A DNA stretch of 64,000 nt from Methylorubrum populi (GCA_036946625.1 JAQIIU010000003.1:1127961-1191960); one strand, 5' to 3'. Positions 1 to 10,291 are shown, counted from the stretch's first letter. Translations and numbers: made by a program. Notes: generated from the sequence alone by a model not told the origin.

Positions 1-1427
<1,427 letters not shown>

Positions 1428-1775
1428 ATGAAGGCTACCAACCGGGCCGTCGCCCTCTGCCTCGCCACCGTCATCGGCACCGCCGTCGCGCTGCCCGCCC
1501 AGGCCCAGAGCGGCCGGGCCTCCTGGTACGGAAGCGGCCGCAAGACGGCGAACGGCGAGCGGTTCAACCCCAACGGATACACCGCCGCCCACCGCAGCCT
1601 CCCCTTCGGCACCCGCGTGCGCGTGACCAACCGGGCCAACGGCCGCTCGGTCGTGGTGCGCATCAACGACCGCGGTCCGTTCGTCGGCGGCCGGGTGATC
1701 GATCTCGCCCGCGGCTCCGCCCGCGCCATCGGCATGTCCGGCACGAGCTACGTCTCGCTCAACGTGGTGCGCTGA
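1428..1775 (+). CDS. RlpA-like secreted double-psi beta-barrel protein
   Basis: Small exported protein of 115 residues. A signal peptide ([20 protein letters not shown], with cleavage after AQA) is followed by the RlpA core: [36 protein letters not shown] and [17 protein letters not shown]. RlpA proteins are septal or cell-wall lytic transglycosylases or related barrel proteins; this one lacks the C-terminal SPOR domain and is close to a minimal barrel. An ATG lies at 1416, but AAGGG at 1410-1414 abuts it, so the ATG at 1428, with normal spacing, is preferred. Enzymatic activity cannot be judged from the barrel alone. Confidence 0.87.
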   Translation: MKATNRAVALCLATVIGTAVALPAQAQSGRASWYGSGRKTANGERFNPNGYTAAHRSLPFGTRVRVTNRANGRSVVVRINDRGPFVGGRVIDLARGSARAIGMSGTSYVSLNVVR

Positions 1776-1907
1776 CGGCGAGGGAAACCGCCGCTCCCCC
1801 TGGCGTTGCCGGGGAACCGCCTCCTTCCCATAATCGTCTCAACCGCAGACGCGCGGGCCCGGAACGCAGTCCGTTCCGGGTTTTCCGCCTTGGGGAGAGG
1901 GGTCGAG

Positions 1908-2225
1908 ATGGCGAAGCCGATGGTGGTCGAGATTCCGCACGAACTCGGCCGCGACGAGGCAAGGCGGCGCATCGACGAGGGGACCGCCCGGGTGCGGGAC
2001 GCCCTGGGCAAGAGCGGCATCGCCATCAACACCCTGAACTGGACCGGCGACCGCCTCGACTACTCGGTCACCGCCCTGACCCAGACCGTGGACGGCCAGA
2101 TCGATGTCGGCCCCGACGTGGTGCGGGTCGAGGTGCGGATGCCGCTGCTGCTGTCGATGTTCGCGCAGACGATCCAGAAGATCGTCGGCAAGGAGGGCAA
2201 CAAGCTCCTCTTGCCCAAGAAGTGA
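1908..2225 (+). CDS. Polyhydroxyalkanoic acid system family protein
   Basis: Protein of 105 residues starting at the ATG at 1908, preceded by GGGGAGAGGGG. The sequence (VEIPHELGRDEARRRIDEG near the start, then NWTGDRLDYSV and MFAQTIQKIVGKEGNKLLLPKK at the end) fits the PHA_gran_rgn/polyhydroxyalkanoic acid system family. Members are linked to PHA granules by gene neighbourhood, but no PHA synthesis gene is next to this one. The exact role is unknown. The stop codon lies within a tandem duplication (2211-2242). Confidence 0.8.
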   Translation: MAKPMVVEIPHELGRDEARRRIDEGTARVRDALGKSGIAINTLNWTGDRLDYSVTALTQTVDGQIDVGPDVVRVEVRMPLLLSMFAQTIQKIVGKEGNKLLLPKK

Positions 2226-2242
2226 GTTGCCCAAGAAGTGAG
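2211..2242 (+). repeat. Exact 16-bp tandem duplication across a stop codon
   Basis: TTGCCCAAGAAGTGAG occurs twice back to back (2211-2226 and 2227-2242). The first copy encodes the last codons and TGA of the upstream gene; the second copy carries the same end out of use in the 3' flank. This looks like a replication-slippage duplication. Confidence 0.95.
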
Positions 2243-2318
2243 GGGAACCCGCCCGGCGACGCCTCCGTTGGCCAGGGACGGCGGCGCGCCGCCCGCCGGC
2301 CAGCGAGGCTTCGTCATC

Positions 2319-2525
2319 ATGGCCAACCCCGGACCGATCCCGGAAACGCCCGTGCCGGGCCCTGAAACGCCGGAGCCCAACGCGCCGCAGGTGCCCGACC
2401 CCGGGCCCGAGATTCCGGGCGGGACACCGAGCGAGGCGCCCGGCGGCGTGCCGACCGAAATCCCGGTCGAGAGCCCCGGCCTGCCGGATTCGACGCCGAC
2501 CGGCCCGGCCAACCCGACCGCCTGA
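2319..2525 (+). CDS. Small proline-rich hypothetical protein
   Basis: Possible 68-residue protein built almost entirely from Pro, Glu, Gly and Thr, with degenerate repeats such as PIPETPVPGPETPEPNAPQV. There is no signal peptide, membrane segment or recognisable domain. The ATG at 2319 follows a weak GCGAGG. Codon use resembles the surrounding genes, but low-complexity frames in GC-rich DNA can be spurious. It lies between the PHA-system gene and the ABC-F gene on the same strand. Function is unknown and the protein would be intrinsically disordered. Confidence 0.5.
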   Translation: MANPGPIPETPVPGPETPEPNAPQVPDPGPEIPGGTPSEAPGGVPTEIPVESPGLPDSTPTGPANPTA

Positions 2526-2586
2526 GGGCTCGCGCGGGCGGCCCGCCTCGATTGTTCCGGGCTGCGGCGGCTGCCATAAGCCCGCC

Positions 2587-4413
2587 ATGGCCGCTCCCCC
2601 GCTCCTCACCCTCCAGGACGTCGCGCTCACCTTCGGCGGAACGCCGCTGATCGAGCGGGCCGACCTGACCATCGCGCCGGGCGAGCGCGCCTGCCTCGTC
2701 GGCCGCAACGGCTCGGGCAAGTCGACCCTGATGCGCATCGCCGCCGGCCTGGCCGAGCCGGACCGCGCCGTGCGCTTCGTCCAACCCGGCACCACGATCC
2801 GCTACCTCGCGCAGGAACCGGATTTTTCGGGGTACGAGACGACGCTCGCCTTCGCGGAAGCCGGCCTCGCCCCGGGCGACGACGCGCACCGTGCCCGCTC
2901 CCTGCTGGAAAGCCTGGGGCTGACCGGCGAGGAGGATCCGCGGCGGCTGTCGGGCGGCGAGGCGCGCCGGGCCGCGCTCGCCCAGGCGCTGGCGCCGGAG
3001 CCCGACATCCTGCTGCTCGACGAGCCCACCAACCATCTCGACCTGCCCGCCATCGAGTGGCTGGAGACGGAGCTGAAGCGCACCCGCTCGGCCCTCGTCC
3101 TGATCAGCCACGACCGCCGCTTCCTCTCGGCCCTGTCGCGGGCGACCGTCTGGCTCGACCGCGGCGTCACGCGCCGGATCGAGCAGGGATTCTCGAGCTT
3201 CGAGGCGTGGCGCGACGCCTTCTTCGAGGAGGAGGAACGGGAGAAGCACAAGCTCGACCGCAAGATCGCCGACGAGGAGCACTGGCTGCGCTACGGCGTC
3301 ACCGCCCGGCGCAAGCGCAACGTGCGGCGGCTCTCGGACCTGCAGAACCTGCGCAGACAGAGCCGCGAGCATCGCCGCCCGGTGGGGCAGGCGGTGCTGA
3401 CCGCCTCCGAGGGCGAGGCCTCGGGCACGCTGATCGCCGAGGCCAGGCACGTCGCGAAGTCCTACGGCGAGCGCCGCATCGTCCACGACCTGTCCCTGCG
3501 CGTCCTGCGCGGCGACCGGCTCGGCATCGTCGGCCCGAACGGAGCGGGCAAGACCACGCTCATCAACCTGCTGACGGGGGCGCTGGCCCCCGATTCGGGC
3601 GAGATGCGCCTCGGCACCCATCTCAACATGGTCCATCTCGATCAGGCCCGGGCGGTGCTGGAGCCCTCCGCCACCGTCACCGAGGTGCTCACCGGCGGGC
3701 GCGGCGACAGCGTCACCGTCGGCGGGCGCAGCCGCCACGTCATCGGCTACCTCAAGGACTTCCTGTTCGCGCCCGAACAGGCCCGCACGCCGGTGAGCGT
3801 GCTCTCGGGCGGCGAGCGCAACCGGCTGCTGATCGCCCGGGCGCTGGCCCGGCCCTCGAACCTGCTCGTGCTCGACGAGCCCACCAACGACCTCGACCTC
3901 GAAACCCTCGACCTCCTCCAGGAGATGCTGGGCGACTACGCCGGCACCCTGATCCTGGTCAGTCACGACCGCGACTTCCTCGACCGGGTGGTCGGCACCG
4001 TGCTGGTGAGCGAGGGGGAGGGGCGCTGGGTCGAGTATGCCGGCGGCTACACCGACATGCTGTCCCAGCGCGGGCGCGGGGTGGAGGCGCGCAGCGATTC
4101 GAAGGACGGCAGGGCCGCCCGCGAGCGATCCGGGCCGCGGGAGAAAGCACCCCGAACCGATCCGGCGCCGGGTCGGACGAAGCTCGGCTTCAAGGAGCGG
4201 CACGAGCTGAAGACGCTGCCCGGCCGCATGGCCGAGCTGGAGGCCGGCATCGCCAAGCTGCGCGAGGTGCTGTCCGACCCCGGCCTCTACGGCCGCGATC
4301 CGGGCCGGTTCCAGAAGGCCACCGCCATGCTCGGGGCGGCCGAGACCGAACTCGCCGCCGCCGAGGAACGCTGGCTGACGCTGGAGATGCAGCGGGAGTC
4401 GCAAGGGGCCTGA
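2587..4413 (+). CDS. uup: ABC-F family ATPase (Uup-like)
   Basis: Soluble duplicated ATP-binding cassette protein of 608 residues. ABC-F proteins act on ribosomes or on DNA structures rather than in transport. Cassette 1 has Walker A GRNGSGKST (39-47), signature LSGGE (121-125) and Walker B ILLLDEPTNHLD (D145, E146). Cassette 2 has GPNGAGKTT (316-324), LSGGE (406-410) and LLVLDEPTNDLD (D430, E431). A charged, probably coiled-coil C-terminal tail of about 100 residues, as in Uup, follows residue 500. There are no membrane segments. The Uup assignment rests on the C-terminal extension; other ABC-F subgroups remain possible. Confidence 0.9.
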   Translation: MAAPPLLTLQDVALTFGGTPLIERADLTIAPGERACLVGRNGSGKSTLMRIAAGLAEPDRAVRFVQPGTTIRYLAQEPDFSGYETTLAFAEAGLAPGDDAHRARSLLESLGLTGEEDPRRLSGGEARRAALAQALAPEPDILLLDEPTNHLDLPAIEWLETELKRTRSALVLISHDRRFLSALSRATVWLDRGVTRRIEQGFSSFEAWRDAFFEEEEREKHKLDRKIADEEHWLRYGVTARRKRNVRRLSDLQNLRRQSREHRRPVGQAVLTASEGEASGTLIAEARHVAKSYGERRIVHDLSLRVLRGDRLGIVGPNGAGKTTLINLLTGALAPDSGEMRLGTHLNMVHLDQARAVLEPSATVTEVLTGGRGDSVTVGGRSRHVIGYLKDFLFAPEQARTPVSVLSGGERNRLLIARALARPSNLLVLDEPTNDLDLETLDLLQEMLGDYAGTLILVSHDRDFLDRVVGTVLVSEGEGRWVEYAGGYTDMLSQRGRGVEARSDSKDGRAARERSGPREKAPRTDPAPGRTKLGFKERHELKTLPGRMAELEAGIAKLREVLSDPGLYGRDPGRFQKATAMLGAAETELAAAEERWLTLEMQRESQGA

Positions 4414-4757
4414 CCGCACCCGCCCGCCTGCGGCGGCGATGGAAACAAGCATTTCATAACCCACCGCCGACGGGGAAACTTTTGTTTGTCGGCAGGGATT
4501 AAGTTGCGAGCCTGCAACAGATGCCAGGGAAGCCGTTTTGTGACGCTTCCAAGACAGCCATGTCTGTTGCCCGTACGGCCAGGCTCGACCATGGTGCCGC
4601 TGCGGACGGGGCAATCCCGCCGCGGCTTGGCCGAAACCCTTGCGGGAAGGTCCAAGCGCTGAGGGATACAAGGACGGGTTTGGCGCGCACGGGACGGTGG
4701 GCGCTCTGCCAAGACAAGTCCGATCCCTAGGGTCTCGAAACTTCTGGAGGGTTCATC
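4414..4757. other. Leader region upstream of the porin gene
   Basis: These 344 bases contain no convincing gene. They are AT-richer near 4440-4520 and end in a strong ribosome binding site, GGAGG at 4746-4750, before the porin ATG at 4758. The region probably holds the porin promoter and a long untranslated leader; no riboswitch or operator was recognised. Confidence 0.5.
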
Positions 4758-6413
4758 ATGAAGCTCGTCAAGAGCCTTCTCCTTGGATCGGCAGCGGGGC
4801 TGACCATCGTGGGTGGGGCTCAGGCCGCCGACCTGCCGGTGAAGAAGGCCGTTCCGATCGAGTACGTCCGCGTCTGCACCGCCTACGGCGCCGGCTTCTT
4901 CTACATCCCCGGCACCGACACCTGCCTGCGCGTCTCCGGCCGCGCCCGTGCCGAGTACGGCTACATCGGCAGCGACAACCGCAGCGTCGTCGGCGGCGGC
5001 GATCTCTCCGGCTTCCTGGGCCTCGCCCGCTTCAACTTCGATGCCCGCACCCAGACCGGCTACGGCACCCTGCGCGCCTTCCTGCGCCTCGACGCCGCGA
5101 GCCGGACCGGCAACACCAAGCTCTCCTCCGGCACGAACCTGCGCGGCGGCTACGCCTTCTCCGGCACCGGCCAGGACGCCTTCGGCCGCATCCAGAACTT
5201 CATCAACGTCGACAAGGCGTTCGTGCAGTTCGCCGGCCTGACCGCCGGTCGCGCCTCCTCGTTCTTCGACTTCTACGCCCACGACTTCGAGATCATCGCC
5301 TCGTCGCTCGGCTCCGACATGCCGTCCACCAACCTGCTCGCCTATACCCAGAAGTTCGGCGAGGGCTGGTCGGCGACGCTGTCGATGGAAGACCCGAACT
5401 ACCGCAAGAACCCGCTCTACTCCGACGCCGTGCCGTCGGCGGCCACCGGCGCCGGCGCCGGCGCCCTGTCGCAGGTCCTCATCACGGCCCCGACCCCGAT
5501 CATCCTCGGCACCGCCGCCAACGGCAACGCCACCGCGGTCGCCTTCATCGACGCCGTGCAGCGCTCGCGCCTGCCCGATTTCGTCGGCTCGCTGCGCTAC
5601 GACGCGGCCTGGGGCTCGGCCCAGCTCTCCGCCGCGGTGCACGAGATCAACACCGGCAACTTCATCGGCGGCTCGGGCATCTCCACCGGCGGCGCCCTGA
5701 CGAACGGCACCGTCGCGACCCTTCTCGCGGCCCGCGGCATCGATGCCGGCGCACAGACCGACTACGGCTGGGCGGTCCAGGGCGGCCTGAAGTTCAACCT
5801 GCCCTTCATCGCCCCGGGCGACGGCCTGTACCTGCAGGGCGCCTACGGCGAGGGTGCCTCGTTCTACACCGGCATCAACCGCTTCACCGCCGGCTACCTC
5901 AGCAACGCCTCGGTCTACGCCGGCAACCCGTTCAACCAGTACCTCTCCGACGCCATCGTCAACCCGCTGACCGGCCAGCTCGAACTGTCCCGCAGCTTCA
6001 CCGCGGTCGCGTCCTACCTCCACTACTGGTCGCCGGAATGGCGTTCGGCCTTCTACGCCAGCTACGGCGAGATGTGGTTCTCCCAGGGCGCCCGGCAGGC
6101 CATCAGCCAGGCTTCCGGCCTGATCGGAACGGGTTCGGCCGTCGCGCCGCCCTCGTACATCACCAACGCGATCGGCTATAACCTCAGCCCGTCCCTGCGG
6201 GACACCTACCAGGTCGTCACCGGCGCGAGCCTGATCTGGTCGCCGGTCAAGGATCTCGATATCGGCGTCGAGGGCCAATACATCAAAACGGGCATGAAGA
6301 GCGGCCGCGTCGCCGACAGCGACAAGGGCGTGTTCGTCAACAACGTGCCGACCCGCACCGTCACCAGCGACGACGTGTTCCAGGCGCGCTTCCGCGTCCA
6401 GCGCGACTTCTAA
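4758..6413 (+). CDS. Porin (Porin_2/Omp2b-like family)
   Basis: Outer-membrane pore protein of 551 residues. A signal peptide (MKLVKSLLLGSAAGLTIVGG, cleaved near AQA-A) is followed by ADLPVKKAVPIEYVRVC, the typical N-terminus of rhizobial porins, and by RVSGRARAEYG. The two Cys near the start (VCTAYGAGFFYIPGTDTC) are characteristic of the family. The C-terminus RVQRDF ends in Phe, as needed for outer-membrane assembly. A good Shine-Dalgarno, frequent use of a small set of codons and a terminator just after the gene all suggest high expression. At 551 residues it is longer than typical Omp2 proteins (about 360-480). Confidence 0.93.
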   Translation: MKLVKSLLLGSAAGLTIVGGAQAADLPVKKAVPIEYVRVCTAYGAGFFYIPGTDTCLRVSGRARAEYGYIGSDNRSVVGGGDLSGFLGLARFNFDARTQTGYGTLRAFLRLDAASRTGNTKLSSGTNLRGGYAFSGTGQDAFGRIQNFINVDKAFVQFAGLTAGRASSFFDFYAHDFEIIASSLGSDMPSTNLLAYTQKFGEGWSATLSMEDPNYRKNPLYSDAVPSAATGAGAGALSQVLITAPTPIILGTAANGNATAVAFIDAVQRSRLPDFVGSLRYDAAWGSAQLSAAVHEINTGNFIGGSGISTGGALTNGTVATLLAARGIDAGAQTDYGWAVQGGLKFNLPFIAPGDGLYLQGAYGEGASFYTGINRFTAGYLSNASVYAGNPFNQYLSDAIVNPLTGQLELSRSFTAVASYLHYWSPEWRSAFYASYGEMWFSQGARQAISQASGLIGTGSAVAPPSYITNAIGYNLSPSLRDTYQVVTGASLIWSPVKDLDIGVEGQYIKTGMKSGRVADSDKGVFVNNVPTRTVTSDDVFQARFRVQRDF

Positions 6414-6468
6414 GGCAGGAAGACAGCGAGCGGAGAGCTCGCCGCCTCCGACGACGAACCTCCAGACT

Positions 6469-6492
6469 CCGGCTTCGCGGCCGGGGTTTTTT
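6469..6492 (+). terminator. Rho-independent terminator after the porin gene
   Basis: Stem CCGGC/GCCGG with loop TTCGCG (6469-6484) followed by GG and a run of six T. It lies about 55 bases after the porin stop. Confidence 0.85.
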
Positions 6493-6633
6493 GTTGACTC
6501 ACATCGGGTGACCGACCAGCCTGAGCCGTGGCCCGCGACCGCGGGCCACGGCAGAAGACCGCGCGGCCTTCAAAGCGCCCCGATGCGCCTGTTTGCTGGC
6601 GACGCTTGCCGGCCGCCGAGCGAGGTCGAGCCC

Positions 6634-8613
6634 ATGTCCTCTCCCTCTCCGTCCGCGCCGGTGCGGCACCGGTCCGCCCGCGCGCGCCTGAGCCGCATCG
6701 GCTGGGTCGCCGGGCTTCCCGCGCTCGCCCTGATCGCCGCGGCGGCCCATCTCGGCACGGGGCGCGTGAGCGAGGGCCTGCGGCGGCAGGCGACGGCGAT
6801 CGCCGCCGGGACCGGGGAGGGGCAGCCCGAACCCTGGCTGCGGGTCACGGTCGAGGGCCGTGACCTGACCGCGGCGGGCGAGGCGCCGGAGGCGGCCCAG
6901 CGCGAGGCGGTGCTCGACCGGCTCTCCCGGATCGCGGGCCTCCGCCGCCTGACCGACCGCACCGGCGTGATCGAGGAGGTCTCTCCCTTCGTCTGGTCGG
7001 TGGAGCGCCCCGCCGCCGAACGGATCGAGGCCAACGGCAGCCGTCCCGCCGAGGTCGGCGCCTTCGAACTGGCGCAGCGCCTGAAACCCGCCCTGCCGCG
7101 CGACGCGACCCTGAGCGACCGGGCCAGAGCCGCGCGGGGCGCCCCGCGCGACTTTCCCGACGCGGCGGCCTTCGCGGTCGAGCGGCTTCAGGATCTCACC
7201 ACCGGCGCCGTCGCCACCCTCAACGACACCGTGATCTCGATCCGGGGCGAGGCGGCGAGTCTGGCCGCCTACGACGCCCTGCGCACGGCTCTGGCGAGCC
7301 CGCCCCAGGGCTACACCCTCGGCACGGTCGACATCCTGCCGCCGGTCGTCGGCGATGTCCGCCTCGGTGTCTCCCGCCGGCCGGACGGCAGCCTGGAACT
7401 CGACGGCTACGTCGCCTCGGAGAATGCCCGCGAAGAGATCCGCGCCGTCGCCGCGGAGGCCGCGGAGGGGGCTGCCGTCGACGACCGGATGCGCGATGCC
7501 CGCGGCCTGCCCCGAGGCGTCGACGGGACCGCGATCGCCCGTTTCGTCCTGCGGCTCGCGGGGCTGCTGCACGAGGGTCGCGTCGCCTTCGACCGCGGGT
7601 CCGTGTCGGTCGAGGGCAACGCCCTCGATGCCGGGGCGGTCGGCGAGGCCGAGGCACTGATGCGCGAGGCGCGCCCCGCCGGCGTCGCCGCGGGTCCGGT
7701 GGCCCTCACGGCCCAGCCGATCGTGCCTTACGTCGTGCGCATCCGCCGCGGCGGCGACAGCGTGACCGTGAGCGGCCATCTGCCGGACCAGGCGACCCGC
7801 GAGGCGCTGCTGGCCCGGCTCGACCCGCGCTTCTTCGGCGAAGCGATCCGCGACCGCACGCGGCTCGCCGACGGGGCGCCGGCCGATCTGGGCGCGGCCC
7901 TGGCGGCGGCCGTCGATCCGCTCTCGACCCTGGCGAGCGGAGAGGTGACGGTCACCGGGGCCAGCCTGCGCCTCACCGGCACCAGCCTGTATCCCGAGAG
8001 CGCGGCCCGGCTGAACCGTACGCTGCCGCGGGCGATGCCCGCCGGCTGGACCGCCACCGCCGCCGTCACCGCGGACGAGCCGGCCGCGACGGCCGCTTCG
8101 GGCGAGTGCGGACAACGGCTCTCCGCGCGCACCGCCGGCCACCCGCTTCGCTTCGCGCCGGGCAGCACGGCGCTGTCGCCCGAATTCTACCCGGTCCTCG
8201 ACGCCGTGGCGGCCCTGGCCCGGGCCTGCCCGGGCGAGCGCATCGTGGTCGTGGGCCATCTCGACCCTCCGGGCGCCAAGCCGAACGCTCCCGCCGATTC
8301 GATCGCCGAGGAGGCATCGAAGGAGGCGGGGGCCAAACCCGCAGCCAAGGCGGAGACGAAGAAGGACGCGAAATCCGCCAAGGGCCGCAAGGGCAAGGAA
8401 CAGGCCGCCAAGGAAATCGCCAAGGAAGCCGCCAAGCCCGAGAAGAGCGAGACCGAAAAGGCGGAGGCCGGCGCCGAGCTGGCGCGGGCCCGGGCGCTCG
8501 CCGTGGTCGACTACCTCCAGAAGGCCGGCGTGCCGCTGGACCGCGCCGCCGTGCCGACGGACGCCGCACCGCTCTCCGACCGGCAGGGCATCGGCCTCGG
8601 CCTGCGCTCGTGA
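6634..8613 (+). CDS. OmpA-family protein with BON-like repeats
   Basis: Envelope protein of 659 residues from the ATG at 6634. A single hydrophobic segment (GWVAGLPALALIAAAAHLG) near residue 25-45 should anchor it. The long middle part contains BON-like repeats (for example VAVERLQDLTTGAVATLNDT and VTVSGHLPDQATREALLARL). The C-terminal OmpA/peptidoglycan-binding fold begins near LRFAPGSTALSPEFYPVLDA and includes GERIVVVGHLDPPG. It then carries an unusual Lys/Ala/Glu-rich insertion of about 70 residues before GAELARARALAVVDYLQKAG. It probably tethers the envelope to peptidoglycan. An in-frame ATG further upstream (6583) is possible but the region before 6634 is poorly protein-like. Its stop overlaps the next gene. 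Confidence 0.82.
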   Translation: MSSPSPSAPVRHRSARARLSRIGWVAGLPALALIAAAAHLGTGRVSEGLRRQATAIAAGTGEGQPEPWLRVTVEGRDLTAAGEAPEAAQREAVLDRLSRIAGLRRLTDRTGVIEEVSPFVWSVERPAAERIEANGSRPAEVGAFELAQRLKPALPRDATLSDRARAARGAPRDFPDAAAFAVERLQDLTTGAVATLNDTVISIRGEAASLAAYDALRTALASPPQGYTLGTVDILPPVVGDVRLGVSRRPDGSLELDGYVASENAREEIRAVAAEAAEGAAVDDRMRDARGLPRGVDGTAIARFVLRLAGLLHEGRVAFDRGSVSVEGNALDAGAVGEAEALMREARPAGVAAGPVALTAQPIVPYVVRIRRGGDSVTVSGHLPDQATREALLARLDPRFFGEAIRDRTRLADGAPADLGAALAAAVDPLSTLASGEVTVTGASLRLTGTSLYPESAARLNRTLPRAMPAGWTATAAVTADEPAATAASGECGQRLSARTAGHPLRFAPGSTALSPEFYPVLDAVAALARACPGERIVVVGHLDPPGAKPNAPADSIAEEASKEAGAKPAAKAETKKDAKSAKGRKGKEQAAKEIAKEAAKPEKSETEKAEAGAELARARALAVVDYLQKAGVPLDRAAVPTDAAPLSDRQGIGLGLRS

Positions 8614-10118
8614 TCCCGCTCGTCGCCTCGCTCTGGCCGGAACTGGCGGCGGCCCTGGCGCTCGGCCTCGCGGTCGGCGCGCTCACCGGTCTGCCGCGCG
8701 GTCCGATCGCGCTGGCCGCCACCGGGCTGATGCTCGTCGGCCTCGCCGCGCTGGCCGGTCTCGCGGCCCTGCGCGCTCTGGCCGGCGAGGCGGGCCTGTG
8801 GATCGAGACCGGGGCGCTGCTCCTCGGCGCCTATCTGGCCGGCTGCGCCCTGGGCGGGCTCGGGCGCGTCGCCACCGGCCGCGCATCCTGACGACCCCGC
8901 CGCCTCCGAAGCGAGTCCCCAGATCCGCTGCCGCCGCCCGACGCCGCGCAGGGCGAACTCCCCCACCGCGACCAGCGGCGCCCGGCAGCGCCGGGCGAAG
9001 GCGTCCGAGAGGAGCAGCGGGCGCTCCAACGCGTCGCAGAGCCGCTCGATCCGGCTCGCCTCGTTGACCGCCCGGCCGATCACCGTGAAGTCGAGTCGCC
9101 GGTCGGTGCCGACATTGCCGGACACCACGCGCCCGTAATGCAGCACGATGTCCGCCTCCAGCGCCGGCAGGCCGTCGCGGCGGCGCGACGCGTTCAGGGC
9201 GGCGTTGCGCGCGAGCGCCTCGCGGGCCGCGTCGAGCGCACCGGCGCAGGACGGGCAGGCGAGGATGTCGGGCTCGGCCACGGGGAAGACCGCCAGGAAC
9301 CCGTCGCCGAGGAACTTCGAGATCTCGCCGCCGTAGCGCTGCACCGGCTCTCCCAGGGCATCGAAATGCTCGTCGAGCCAACCCACAACCTCGAGCGGGT
9401 CGTCGCCGTCGGCCACCGCGGTGAAGCCGCGCAGGTCCGCGAGCAGGATTGCCGCATGCACCACCGTGCTCTGCCCGCGCCGCATCTCGCCCGCGAGCAC
9501 CCGCGCGCCGGTGGCGGGTCCGAGATAGGTGCCGAGCATCTCGCGCATCGTGTGCGACAGGCTGAGCTTGGCGGTGACCAGCGCCATCACCGGCACCAGC
9601 CCGGCCAGCACCGCCCGCTCCGCCTCGGTGAAGCCGCCGGCCCGGTCGGTGGCGAACGAGATGCCGACGCCCGCCATCGCCGTTCCGGGGGCGAAGGCGA
9701 CGGCGTGAAGCAGGTAATCGGTAGCGCCCGCCTGCCGCAGCTCGGCCAGCAGCGGCAGGTCCGGGCAGGTCTCCGGCCGGTCGAGCCGCCAGCGCACGGC
9801 GGTGAGGTCGTTCGCCCTCAGCCAGCCGACCGGGCTGCGGGTGAAGGTGCCCTCGCCCTCGGGGCCGTGCACGGTCGTGAACAGCGCCAGACCCTGGCCG
9901 CGCCGCCACGCGAGGCTGACCCCGCGGAACAGCGGGTCGATCACCGGCACCGAGAGGCTGGCGCGCCAGAGCGGAAGTCCGGCCGCGGCCAGGGCCTCGC
10001 AGAACTCCGCGATGATGGCCTCGCCATCGTCCGACTCGACCGCCCGCGCGACGAGGCGCGCTTCGACGGCGCGCAGGGTGGAGACGGCGATCGGGTCCGT
10101 GGGGGCCATGACGCGCAT
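8511..10118 (-). CDS. Class III adenylate/guanylate cyclase with N-terminal sensor region
   Basis: Predicted nucleotide cyclase making cAMP or cGMP. The first 200 or so residues look like a GAF-type sensor region (LPLWRASLSVPVIDPLFRGV, FATDRAGGFTEAERAVLAGL). The catalytic domain follows, with ILLADLRGFTAVADGDDP (metal-binding Asp), YGGEISKFLGDGFLAVFPV (second Asp and substrate Lys) and VGTDRRLDFTVIGRAVNEAS. The domain ends at about LRGVGRRQRIWGLASEA, near 8900, but the frame has no stop until 8511. The last 120-130 residues are therefore antisense to two plus-strand genes, are low in complexity, and may be artefactual or non-conserved. ATGs at 10118 and 10109 are both possible starts. Substrate and signal are unknown. 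Confidence 0.8.
   Translation of the reverse strand: MRVMAPTDPIAVSTLRAVEARLVARAVESDDGEAIIAEFCEALAAAGLPLWRASLSVPVIDPLFRGVSLAWRRGQGLALFTTVHGPEGEGTFTRSPVGWLRANDLTAVRWRLDRPETCPDLPLLAELRQAGATDYLLHAVAFAPGTAMAGVGISFATDRAGGFTEAERAVLAGLVPVMALVTAKLSLSHTMREMLGTYLGPATGARVLAGEMRRGQSTVVHAAILLADLRGFTAVADGDDPLEVVGWLDEHFDALGEPVQRYGGEISKFLGDGFLAVFPVAEPDILACPSCAGALDAAREALARNAALNASRRRDGLPALEADIVLHYGRVVSGNVGTDRRLDFTVIGRAVNEASRIERLCDALERPLLLSDAFARRCRAPLVAVGEFALRGVGRRQRIWGLASEAAGSSGCAAGGDAPEPAQGAAGQIGAEEQRPGLDPQARLAGQSAQGRETGQRGEADEHQPGGGQRDRTARQTGERADREAERQGRRQFRPERGDERDHERRPRPMPCRSESGAASVGTAARSSGTPAFWR
8610..8891 (+). CDS. Small two-to-three-segment membrane protein
   Basis: Protein of 93 residues starting at GTG 8610, which overlaps the upstream TGA in the GTGA arrangement typical of translational coupling. 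It is almost wholly hydrophobic: ELAAALALGLAVGALTGL, IALAATGLMLVGLAALAGL and GALLLGAYLAGCALGGLG. Family not recognised. Coupling suggests it acts with the OmpA-like envelope protein. The opposite strand here is also open and forms the tail of the cyclase frame; the hydrophobic pattern favours this strand as genuinely coding. Confidence 0.7.
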   Translation: MIPLVASLWPELAAALALGLAVGALTGLPRGPIALAATGLMLVGLAALAGLAALRALAGEAGLWIETGALLLGAYLAGCALGGLGRVATGRAS

Positions 10119-10250
10119 GAGTCTATGTCGACACGCCCCACGCTCCAAAAGCCGCCGGCCGGGCTCTGCTGTGGGCAAGCCTGGCGCCGCCGCCCTGCCC
10201 GGCGGAGCCGCCGCCACCACGCGGATCGATGATCCAAAACTTTGTTTTCG

Positions 10251-10289
10251 CATCGTCCCGAAAGCCGGAAACCGCCTTTCGGGACGATG
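10251..10289 (-). terminator. Hairpin terminator after the lytic transglycosylase gene
   Basis: Perfect 14-bp stem CATCGTCCCGAAAG/CTTTCGGGACGATG with an 11-base loop, two bases past the transglycosylase stop on the minus strand, followed on that strand by an A/T-rich stretch (CGAAAACAAAGTTTTGG). Confidence 0.8.
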
Positions 10290-10291
10290 CC

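Noticed and set aside
2317-4671. 784-codon minus-strand frame opposite the ABC-F gene
   Set aside because: The plus strand holds all Walker and signature motifs; the reverse is low-complexity Gly/Arg/Ala sequence.
4521-4730. 69-codon frame upstream of the porin
   Set aside because: No ribosome site, no protein-like pattern, and it falls in the AT-variable leader region.
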